Shown: positions 51,054-62,300 of the stretch, in pieces
Layout: each line of letters begins with the position of its first letter
How positions within the stretch are numbered: the first letter of the stretch is position 1
Source: Distichodus sexfasciatus
Lineage: Eukaryota > Chordata > Actinopteri > Characiformes > Distichodontidae
Direction of reading: 5' to 3'
NCBI GenBank assembly: GCA_032718565.1
Contig: JAVGVS010000004.1
Location: forward strand, 4,407,302-4,471,301
DNA: 64,000 bases
Program-made: the position numbers and the translations under genes
The notes under the pieces: generated by a model
What the model was told of the DNA's origin: nothing
Seen by the model: the letters and a program-made list of their open reading frames with translations, nothing else
The model's database searches: none

Positions 51054-51360
51054 ACCTCTGTGTGGAGTCATCTTCTTCTATAGTTCCTCCATCCAAAGAC
51101 AAATGTAGCTATCAATGAAAGAAAAGTGAATGGATATCTGTCAGACTGAGTCATAGCAATGGCTCCACAGCTAATGGGGCTAACTGTAAAGGAACCCTTT
51201 TTGCTTTTATCAGTTGCTGGCTAAATTAGCTGCTTTGGATGAGTATCTCTAAACCCAGAATTTTCTTTTAAAAAGCTTATTATTCTTTAACCATATGCTT
51301 CTATTTTTTATACAAATGACATAATCTCTTGCCCTATAAATCAGTTTAATAATCACTTAT

Positions 51361-51588
51361 AATAAAGATTACACATTATATCATAGTTTTTGTTATTTCT
51401 TCTATTTTTATCATTTGCTAGTAAGCATGTGTAAGCTTTTCAATGTGATGATTGAAAAGAACAATCTTGCAAGGGTTGAGTCACCATTTGATCTTAAAAT
51501 TGTAAACAAATATATTGTTACTCAATGATAAATTCTCATGATTGTAACATATTCATTTTGCAAGATCTCTGCAAATATGTTGAATAAA
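51361..51588 (+). promoter_or_regulatory. Poly(A) signals of second dispanin gene
   Basis: AATAAA at 51361-51366 and 51583-51588, 310 and 530 bases after the stop. Confidence 0.5.
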
Positions 51589-51904
51589 TGCTTTTTGTAA
51601 CGAGTAATATGTTTTAATCTTATTTTACTTTATATTTTATTGTAACAGTACAGTTTAAATGTTCCTCATTATGTACTTTAACTGAAGAACAAAAATCATC
51701 TCTCAGATCAGGTCAGAAGCAGGGGTAATATTTGTGAATATCTAACTAGAATTCACGCCTAAATTGGTTTTGCAATCCATATTCAGCATTGTTTTGAGAC
51801 AAGTTCAGAGTCATGTATTACTTATTAATTAATCTTAATCTTAAGCATGAAAGAGTATTTAAAGTGTTAAACATTGTTCATACAGTAATAAGATCTTTGT
51901 ATGA

Positions 51905-52185
51905 GTAGAAGTAAAGAAGGTAGAGGACTTCAAGTACTTAGGGTCTACGGTCCAAAGCAATGGAGAGAGTGGAAAAGAGGTGAAGAAGCGTGTGCAAGCA
52001 GGTTGGAATGGGTGGAGAAATGTGTCAGGTGTGATGTGTGATAAAAGGGTTTCAGCAAGAATGAAAGGAAAGATGTACAAGATAGTAGTGAGACCAGCCA
52101 TGTTGTATGGTTTGGAGACAGTGCCAATGAGGAAAAGGCAGAACTGGAGGTTGCAGAGCTCCACATGCGGAAACTACATGTGTAT
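51905..52185 (+). mobile_element. Non-LTR retrotransposon reverse transcriptase fragment
   Basis: One open frame encodes VEDFKYLGSTVQSNGE, then KKRVQAGWNGWR, VSGVMCDKRVSARMKGKMYK and VVRPAMLYGLETV. This is the conserved C-terminal part of the reverse transcriptase region of RTE/BovB-type LINEs. The segment is about 280 bp; no endonuclease or catalytic YADD block is present, so it is a dead fragment truncated at both ends. Confidence 0.85.
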
Positions 52186-53165
52186 TAGCTAATACTAATG
52201 GAATTTTTAAACCTTATCGTTTGAATAAGTTGTTATTTGAAATAAATAAGACAACTGCCCACATAATCCTACTTCCTATGTTCATAAGACAAAAAAGGGA
52301 ACAGTGAAAATTAGGAAGATGTTTCTTGGTTAAATGTGACGAGATTTAAAAAGAAGAAATTGTGGCTAAGATTTAAAAAAAATACCGGAAGCTACATGGG
52401 ATGTTAAATCCGTGTCCGATGTTAAAAGGATGTGAGTAACACCGCAGTGACCTATAATATGTGTGTTGTTCATTAATTTTTCTAATTGAAACTAAAACCC
52501 AATAGACATGTGTTATTCATTTACAAAACAAAAATGACAAATTCTGAGCTCAAATGAAAAATGAAGTGGGGCACAAAGGATAGATACTGCAAAAACTGCC
52601 ACATTTTAAAAGTTGCTTAGCTACTGATAAACTACTGAAAAACAAAAAAATTGGTTAGCTACTCCCCAACACTGATTTTTATTATTCAAACATTTGTTCC
52701 TTACCTTTTATGGACCAAAATAGGGAATGGATAAGTATTGAAATCAATAAGCAGAACTGAAGTCGAAATAAATACAATTTAAACAACACATACCCTACTT
52801 CCCAGGGCCTCAATCCTCCTTAATCCAGCCCTAGTTATGGTTATTCATAGTCAGTGTTGGGGAAGCTACCTTTAAATGGTAACTTTTAAAGCTACAAGCT
52901 ACGTATGATTAAAAGTATCAAAGCAATAGCCAAGCTATCATTTAAATAAAGCCGATAGCTACACTACAAGTTACAGAGAAAAAGTAGCCAATTTGTGCTG
53001 TAGTATACACTTAAAGCAAATCAAATTTTAAAAAGTAAAATGTGGTATTACAAATAATATGAAGGCATTTTAATGTCAAATCATAATAATGTTTCAATGA
53101 CATTTTGGAGATAGAGTATGTTTGGGCTTTTGGCTATGTATCAGGTCAGATTCCACTGTCTGGTG

Positions 53166-53290
53166 CCACTGGGTGTCGGTGGTGCAGTGGTTAGAACACT
53201 TGCCTCTGGACCAAGAGATTGTGGATTCAAATCCTATCTTCAGCATTATCATGAGTGTGCCGCTTAACCTTTTTTAAAAATTGTTTTAAG
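53166..53290 (+). repeat. tRNA-derived SINE
   Basis: Head GTCGGTGGTGCAGTGGTTAG and B box GGATTCAAATCC (53223-53234), with a decayed body after it. Confidence 0.6.
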
Positions 53291-54404
53291 GGAAAATGGT
53301 CGCTCAGTCATGAATGTAAAATGTAAAAATAACATCTACCATTTCAACAACAATTAGAAACACCTGGTGACTGAACACTCTCTTTGAGAAGAGAGGAAAA
53401 ATATTAGTGTATTTGTTGTAATATGGGACAAACCAAATCAGGACTTCTGTGAAAGGATTATGAAATGCAAAGATATCCACCATGATATAACCAGTCAAGT
53501 CAAAGCTTCCAAAGGATCTGAAATTCTTTCAAATTAAAATTGTATCATTGTAGACTTGGTGATACTGGCAGGTATCAAATTGTTGTCCACTGAACCCTTG
53601 TAATACCTCATTGTGATGAAACTTGTGATCTAAAAATACAAATGGAGAACACCTATTGGGGCCTTTCTTAAACTCCAAAAAATACTGCAAACTGAGATTT
53701 CATACCACTATACATCATGACATCATATTGCTTTCACAGTGTAGCTTTTGTTGTTTGTCATTTTTCTTTCTGGTGGTAAAAGTGAGTCCAAATGAAAGTA
53801 TGCTGCACAGCCAAGAAGTCAATGCACGATTGTTCTGCTCTCTTTGTTTTGAAATCTTGAGAGAAAATAACACAGTCATGTTGACCTGCTTCAGTTCAGC
53901 CATTTTGCGTGCATGTGCTAAAAGTCTGACTTCCTTACCAGTGTAATCACGACTACTCCAGTAATAAAACTTAATATCTCCATAAAATATCAAATGACTA
54001 GTTTGTCTCATACCATAGAAGGAAAATCTGCAAGCACATCATTATACTCCTTGTATAATATGCGTTTATGCTTTTATGTCACACAGTTTTGCAAGTTCAC
54101 CCCACATCACCGTGTGCTATCATTTTCCTGTCTTTTGATGATAAACTCAAGTAGTTTTACCACAAGCCCTCTATACAAATGTAGTTCAATCTAAAATGTG
54201 GCACTAGAGATTTATTCATATTATGAAAATGAGAGTATCCAAGGTTATGCAAACCAAGTTACCAACATAACTTGTTACCAAATATTGAAATAAGCTGTTA
54301 ACAAGCCATTGAGAAGAAAACTATGCATAGTTCTAGCTTTCCCTCAAAAAAGCAAATAACATAGCATGCAGTTTTATTTAATTAATTAATTACATGTGTT
54401 TGAA

Positions 54405-54712
54405 AGAAATCCATTCATTCATTCATTATCTGAACCACTCAATCCCAACTGGGGTTGCAGGGGGACGGAGCCTATCCAGGGAACTTACAGCACAAGGCGG
54501 GGAACAACCCCGGGCAGGCGCCAACACATCGCAGGTCACACACACTCACACACACATTCATATCTTACAGGGGCCAATTTAAAGTCACCAGTTGACCTAT
54601 ACTGCATGCCTTTGGACTGCGAGAGGAAACCGGAGCACCCCAAGGAAACCCACGCAAAGATGGGGAGAGCATGCAAACTCCACACAGAAACGCACAACGC
54701 CATGCCGCCCTT
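54405..54712 (-). repeat. tRNA-headed fish SINE, reverse copy
   Basis: Reverse complement of the 6276 element: CATTCATTCATTATCTGAAC tail at left, GGAGAGCATGCAAACTCCAC near the right, ending at ATGCCGCCC. The tRNA B-box region is deleted or decayed. Confidence 0.8.
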
Positions 54713-54990
54713 GAAAGAAATTATATTGTCAAAAAGTAATGGTTAATATGAACAAATTATACAATTCATACAAATATAAAATAATCTTAATCACCTATCT
54801 TATATTTCATGCAGTGTTGTATTGCAAAATAAATTCAAAAACGTATGACACCTCTCACAGTATTTTTTTTTAAATAGAAGATAATACGGTAAATATCAAA
54901 CTCTATTGTGTGCAATATACTGTAAAATGGTTACAATCATTTTCACATTAATTGACACTATGGCCCTATCTGCACTCATCAGTTAAGTTT
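54713..54990 (+). repeat. Diverged direct repeat upstream of atp4a, copy 1
   Basis: Shares ordered blocks with 56600-56940: TTGTATTGCAAAATAAA, AGTATTTTTTTTTAAAT, GGTAAATATCAAA/AGTAAATATCAAA, CAATATACTGTAAAATG, TTTTCACATTAAT, GACACTATGG, GCACTCATCAGTTAA. Confidence 0.75.
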
Positions 54991-56499
54991 CTGTATAAAA
55001 TGCACTAAAACCCCAAAAAAGCAGCACACACTCTCTTCCATAAGATCATTTTGTCACACAAATTACAATGAGTGGAAAACACATAGTACTGCAGCTTTTT
55101 GTTGCGTATTTGATATTTCACACACTGTTGTACTAAAAAGAAAAAGAAAAATGACACCTCTTACAATAAATATTGCAATAAAAACTAATATCGTAAACAT
55201 GTGCAATATAGTGTATATATAGATATTAACTCTTTTGAACACAGTATATAAATTCATGCTCAAAATTGAATATCGACTGTTATAGGTATTCATGAATTTT
55301 GGAAGAAGTTATTAGGGAATGCATTTTGTATGAAAGCAATGCAAAGGTTTTCTCAGTTTAGCTCACATAGTCTATGGATAGGGTGAACGTGTTCAGTGTT
55401 TTTCAAAAGTAAACATGGTAATTAGACATGCTATGCATCGTGTGCAATGCGCTTCTGTGGGTATTTATTTACGAAAATACAAATGTCTAACAAGGACATC
55501 TAACTTTAAATGTGTTTGTGCGTGTGCACATTGGGATGTGTTCTGTCAAAATTGAGAAAAAATACCATATGTGTGACATATTAAACACTAACACAGTTGG
55601 AATGGGATGCAGACTTACGTCTCATCTACATGAGATCTGTTGTACTGTCTCTTCCTTTCTCCCTCTCCCTTTTGCTCTCTCTGTTTGCTCACTCCGCTTT
55701 GACCGATAACAAACTTTGAGTAGGATACGGACCATTTCTCATGGAACAAACGTTGGCAAATATTTACTTTTGATCCCTCCCTAAGTACAACTCTGAGGAC
55801 ATATGAAGTTAAACTAATTTCGCCTTTGTGCATGCTGCCCTTTTTTAACCCTCCCCCTCTGGTGGAATTTCCACACCGCACACAGTTAGCAAGCTGTCAG
55901 CCACACTCTCACCCATGCTCGCTTGTGATAGTTTGTTGCCCACCTTTTCAGAGAAATGATTTTTCGCTTGACAGGCTACTTGCAATCAAAAATAGGCAAA
56001 GAACATATGAAATAGTAACTAATATACCGGTATCATACATGTATACAACTCACATGTTAGGTTTTGGAATTTGGACAGATAAGTACACTGTTTAAAAAAA
56101 TATTTTAGCTCAGTTAAGTTAACTCATTAAAATGAGAAGATTTAACCTAACCTTTTACTAATGTGTTTAATTAAAAGAGTACATGCAGTCCAATATTTTG
56201 TGTTTGCTCTAATTAAAATTTTGCAAAACTATTACCCATAAATTTGAGAAGTACCAACGTTCACTAGAATCAAACACATCTAGCTTGATATTTTAAGACT
56301 ATTTTAAGGATACCACTTGGCAGTCCCATGCATTTTCAAAGAAACATCTTTTAACTCTCAGCAAATACTTGTCAAATGAAGGCAAACATTTTATTGGGTT
56401 ATTTCAAAGCAACACATTAAGAAATCTGGGTCGCTCCTCATGCTTTTTGTTTTCTTTTTCTGTCTACGTAGCTCAACACAATGAGAATAAGAAGTACCT

Positions 56500-57050
56500 A
56501 ATTCCTATTTAGTTTCAATTCCGGAAAAGAGAAGGTTACTGTGGAGGAGTTGATGAGTTTCTCAAACTGATCACATGCTGAAACATGTCCTACACACATA
56601 CACAGAAATTAGATTGTTAAAAAATAATGTTGATTAATATGGACATTAACAGTATACGGTCGTACAAATGTAAAACCATTTTTAATCATAAAAATGTGTT
56701 GCCTTTCCTATATTTCATACAATGTTGTATTGCAAAATAAAATTTAAAATGTACAGTATTTTTTTTTAAATAAAAGGTAAGTAACAGTAAATATCAAATT
56801 CTACAGTGTGTAATATACTGTAAAATGTTTACAATCTTTTTCACATTAATCTTAGTACCAGATCCACTTATTCTAAACATTTGACACTATGGCTCTATGA
56901 GCTTTACAAATACACACTTGCACTCATCAGTTAATATTTCCCAGTGTTGTACTACAAAATAAATCTAATCATTTCTATGTACTTTCAATTTCGGAAAAAG
57001 AAGGAGGAGGAGGTGTGATGAGTTTCGACATGTCCTACAAACCCACACAA
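56500..57050 (+). repeat. Diverged direct repeat upstream of atp4a, copy 2 and tandem part
   Basis: 56600-56940 matches 54713-54990. In addition 56510-56606 (TTTCAATTCCGGAAAAGAGA ... ACATGTCCTACACACATACAC) resembles 56984-57050 (TTTCAATTTCGGAAAAAGAA ... ACATGTCCTACAAACCCACAC), so a unit of about 470 bp was tandemly copied. Confidence 0.7.
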
Positions 57051-57588
57051 AATGTGATGCAAGGTGAGGCCAAAACCGCATTGTCATTCACTTTCCATCA
57101 TATTATTCCTTATGGGATTTTAGACACTATTTACTGAAAGTGTGGTGCTTATTGTCAGTAAAATGTTATTACTGCCTATGACACAATTTGAGGAATTAAA
57201 TTGTCTTGAAAGATCACTCAAGCCTAGGCAAGAAAGCACTTTTATGTACTTACCTCAACAGACATTAGGGTTTAACAGTTTGATTTCACTTAGTTTACGC
57301 ATTCTTAGTTATACACTCCTGTGCTAATTTGGGTAAGCAAATGGCTTTGGCTAAACAGAGCTATAACTTAAAGAACAGCCATATTATGCTCACTCCAGTC
57401 ATTCAGGAAAATAAAACGAGGAAAACGAGGAAAACACTGAAATTGCTTTTTAGCTAATGCTTTTTCAATAGTATAATAGGAAGGCAAATGCTTTTACCTA
57501 AGTGTTGTGCTTTGGTCAGAACCAAGCTGCTAATAAAAGAAGTTCAGGAAAACTATTGAACATTTTGACAAGCACAATACAGGAAATA

Positions 57589-57673
57589 AACAGGCTGGGC
57601 CACACAGATAAGTAGCCTGCCTCCAATGCTGGTGCAATGCTAACCAGGCTACTTATCCATGGCCCACCCTGTT
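57589..57673. promoter_or_regulatory. Long hairpin carrying inverted GATA sites upstream of atp4a
   Basis: Arms 57589-57619 and 57645-57673 pair over about 29 bases with few mismatches (GATAAGTAGCCTG against CAGGCTACTTATC is perfect) around a 25-base loop. Each arm holds GATAAG, a GATA-factor site. It lies about 0.5 kb before the atp4a TATA box. It could equally be a MITE relic. Confidence 0.6.
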
Positions 57674-58030
57674 GTAGATTTTGTAGTACTAACTCATAAT
57701 TTCAGCATAAAACATGCATAAATATCATTTACTTCAAATGTACTCAAATAGTATGCACAGTGCTTCTTTAACACTGCACCAATGAAACCCATTTGTTAAC
57801 ATTTATTTTAAGATAACAAGCTGCTCTTTCTATGACTTTAAATGCCCATAATTTTTAGCAAACGTCAGTGTAATAGCTTCAGTGCAAAAGGAACAAAGAT
57901 ACAGAATATGGCCACCATTTTTTCTCCTGCAATGCAATGCCTTTACTGACCTTCTCTTACATAAGTCAACTGCTCGCAATATCCTCACGCAACAGGGAGC
58001 GTGATGTCAAACAAAAGAGAAATCTGTCAG

Positions 58031-58162
58031 TATCAAATGTGTGATAATGATAAAAAGCCAGCAGTGCACACTTACGTTTGTAGGGGTGACATTGGAAACG
58101 CTGGTCATGTTTGTACGTCATGCTTGATCTTCACCGAAGGGCATAATGTAGTGGTATATAAG
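58031..58162 (+). promoter_or_regulatory. atp4a: atp4a core promoter: TATA box and GATA cluster
   Basis: TATATAAG at 58155-58162 lies about 180 bases before the start codon. Upstream, GATA cores sit at 58043 and 58049 (GTGATAATGATAAA) and, inverted, at 58031 (TATC). Gastric H+/K+-ATPase promoters of mammals are known to use GATA factors, so this arrangement fits. The start site itself is inferred. Confidence 0.6.
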
Positions 58163-58342
58163 CCTGTCTCCTCTGATAAACCTACTCTTGTGGTGACTGG
58201 GCTCTGAAACTAAGAACTAAATTCCAGAACTAAAACATTTTCACCAGTAAACTAGGACGTTTTCAAAATTTCAAAGGAAAATACCTTTGAGAATTGGACA
58301 TCCATTGATCTTGGCAGTGAGATAAGCTCTAGACCTAGCACC

Positions 58343-59316
58343 ATGAGCAAAACGGTAAGGCCAAAAACAACTTCAAAATGATGTCTGACTTTAAAAGCTG
58401 TAAAAATCATTGGTTTAAAGAGAATGTGTGCATCTCCTCCACAGGACTCCTATGAAATGTTTGTCGAGATGGATAAAATGGATGGAGACATGGACGTGAC
58501 GATCAAGAAAAAGAAAAAGCTTAAGAAGAAGGAAAAGCTTGAGAACATGAAGAAAGAAATGGACATTGTGAGTGGTGAATGCCAGTAAAAAAACAACTGT
58601 TTCATACATAAATATTAATTTTCTTAAATAAAGTATTATCCATCTGTTCTTGCAGGATGACCATGAGATCACAATTGAAGAATTAGAAATGAGATACTCA
58701 ACCAGTATAACCAAAGTAAGACTTTCTTTTTTTCTGATCTTTTTGACATGTGACCAATAGAGAGAAAAGGGAATTGATTGTACCCTTTGGAAAGGTACAT
58801 AACTTGCATACAAAATTTCAGTTACAATTGAAATTGTAACTTTGTGTCAGTATGATTCCCAAGCTACATAGGCTGGAAATGTCAATGAACCCAATTTTTC
58901 ACCTTGTAAATTTGTATTTTGTTATTGGGGGAGATAAATGGAAGCATATTAAAGCAGCAAATAGTGTTTCTTTGTTCATGGGAAGATTCATCAACAAAAT
59001 TTCTATCAAATTTCTGTCTAGCTAGCTAGTTATCCCTTATCGTCAGGGTTTAGGACTTTAAAATTTGACATATTCATTTGACTTACTCTTACTCAAATTC
59101 TTACTCCAGATGATCTCTTCTTAATGATCCTAATATATCAAGTGTAGTTTCCCAACTGGATATGGGCCATTTTTTGGTTTCAAGGTACACCATGCTTTGA
59201 AAAAAACCCAGACCAGTCATGCTGAAAGACTGTGTTATTAGGGAATCTCGAGGTTGTGTGGTGTGAACTGTACATTGATACAATCTGAACAGCTTTCTAA
59301 TTGTGCAGTGTGAACA

Positions 59317-59397
<81 letters not shown>

Positions 59398-62300
59398 GTT
59401 GTTGTTGTTGTTGTTATTATTATTGTATGTACATGAGTACCTGTTATAATATCAGGTATTCATTCATTTTTTATTTATTCATCTTTTTTGTTTTGTTTAT
59501 ATATGTTTATACATGTATGTTTATATGTATTATATAATTTTTTGTCTGTTTTTTTGTTTGCTTTGTTTTGTTTTTTTTCTTTTGTTTATTTGGTTGGTTG
59601 GTTGTTTTTGTTTTAGTTTTTATTTGTTTTGCTTTTGACATTGTTGTGGTTGTTGTTGTCCTTGTTGTTGTTTTGTTTTTCTCTTACATGTTGTTCACTT
59701 TCCTGTCCATTCTTAATGTGCTTTGTCTGTCGGAATAAATCTACAATATGCCATATAAGGAGATTTCCACACTCCTCCATTGCAGAACAAATCTGCTCTG
59801 ACCACACAAGGCAGTCAGACCATAAATTTTGTTTGTCTAATGCAACGGGACAGGACAAGGAAAGAAAAGACATTTAGGCACTGCATTTGTTTGAATTTAT
59901 TTAGAAGAATTTAGTTATTTGTTGTATTGTTTCATTGCTTATTTTATTATTTTAACATAACATACACTTGTACTCGAGTGATCAGAAAACTTCTTTTTAT
60001 ATGGTTCCTTTTCAAGCTACAAGCTATTTGTAAAAAAGCAGTTACAGCATTTTAAAAGTAGTCTTGCTACTGATTCTCTACTGAAAAAGGTTTATAGTAT
60101 AAATATTATTAGTATGCTACTTCCCAATATTATGTTTGCTAAAGTTCCAAATAAACATTGCTATACATTGTTTTCAAACAAAATAGATTGTGTTCAAAGT
60201 ATTTTACACAGATATTTAAAATAAAGCTATTTACAGCTATTATCACAATATCACAATATTGAATAACTTGATTGTTTACTTAAGGTCATTGTGAGAATCT
60301 CTTAACCTTCACATTAACCTTTCTCTCTCACAGGGCCTGAGTACAACACTGGCTCAAGAGATCCTGGAGCGAGATGGCCCAAATGAGCTGAAGCCACCCA
60401 AGGGGACGCCTGAGTACGTGAAATTTGCCCGGCAGCTAGCCGGAGGGCTGCAGTGCTTGATGTGGGTGGCAGCTGTTATTTGTTTCATAGCCTTTGGCAT
60501 CGAGTGTGCCGATGGAGACATCGGAAGCTACGATGATGTGAGTGGCATAAGCAGAAACTCGGATTGTACTTGAGAAAAATTTGAGAACTAATGACTCTAG
60601 ACTTTACCTTTAGCCATTGTTTGGTGCTTACTCCATCCGAGCAAATTTGCTCATGGACTCTGTGCTGCTCTTTGTACAGCTGTATTTGGCCATTACCCTC
60701 ATTGCCGTTGTGGTTGTGACCGGTTGTTTTGGCTACTACCAGGAATTCAAGAGTACCAATATCATTGCAAGTTTTAAAAACCTGGTTCCACAGGTAAGAA
60801 CCACTATTATAAAATCAACAAACCCTTTTAAAGACATGACTTTGCATCTTCAGTGCTTTGGCTATTTCACACATTACATTGGACACTCTTGCTGTAACAT
60901 TACCAAAAAAACTATATTATTTCTTGTCTTCAGCAAGCCATAGTGATCAGAGATGGACAAAAGAATCAGATCAACGCCAACATGCTTGTGGCAGGAGACC
61001 TGGTGGAGATTAAAGGAGGGGACAGAGTCCCTGCTGATATTCGCATCATTACCTCACAGGGCTGCAAGGTGTGTAATTGTGGAAATAGTCACTATTCAAA
61101 AATGGGGTACTAAATCAAGGTACTGATACTATCTGCCAAAATGAGCCATGAGAATAAAATTACATTTTTAAATGAGACTTAACAATGAGAAAAACAGTTA
61201 TGAATGGAAATTAAAAGCTAGTAATAACTGCATCATGGCATTTTATAGAAACTCTGTTCATGTTTTGTTACTGTTATAAAAATCAGCCACAATGTATCCT
61301 GATCAGACTTTTTAGTCAAGTATCAAATACTGAATTAAATAACAGCCTTAATATCTGATCTCTAGTTCCTAGCTGTACTTCCTACTTCCTAAATGATGCT
61401 GTAGCATGCAATGGATTAACAGGTCAGCTTACATAGCTACTTGAGAGTTTGAAAATTAATAAAAGATCCAATACGTCTTAATTGTTCTTAGGTGGACAAC
61501 TCATCCCTGACTGGCGAGTCAGAGCCCCAAAGCAGGACCCCTGAGTGCACCCACGAGAGTCCACTGGAAACCCGTAACATTGCCTTCTTCTCCACCACCT
61601 GCTTAGAGGGTAAAGCAGCAATCCAGAAGCAAATGCAGACACAAACATGGCCAGGGGATAATATATTCATAGAATTAAAGTAACTGGGCCTCAGTCACAA
61701 ATATTTTCTTTTTTTCTTAAATTTGTTTTTGAGAAAGACATTTAAATAGTACAATATTATTAAACTGTATGGAATTGATGAAAACCCAGCATGCTAATGT
61801 TTTGCACAATCAGGAATGCAATAAGATTCATGTAAGAGTTCTATTTAGTGTTTGTAGATTCTGGTCTTAGGTTAAAATGTATCTCAAATAAGAAAACAAT
61901 GGTGAATGTCTTAATCTTTGTTAAAATTTGCATAACAACTTTCTTAAAAACAATGAACAATGAATGAAGTTCATTGTTTTTAAGTCAAAACCAAGACTCA
62001 TCTTTTGTTGCACTTGAACAGGTGTAGCCACGGGAGTGATTATCAACACAGGTGACCGCACCATTATTGGCCGCATTGCCAGCCTCGCCTCCGGGGTGGG
62101 CAACGAGAAGACTCCCATCGCCATAGAAATTGAACACTTTGTGGACATCATTGCCGGCTTAGCCATATTCTTTGGCTTCACCTTTTTTGTGGTGGCTATG
62201 TTCATTGGCTACGCCTTCCTGGAGGCCATGATCTTTTTCATGGCTATTGTAGTGGCGTATGTACCTGAGGGGCTTTTAGCTACAGTCACTGTGAGTACAC

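Noticed and set aside
59301..59537. Open frame of poly-Tyr
   Set aside because: It is the (ATT)n microsatellite read in one frame.
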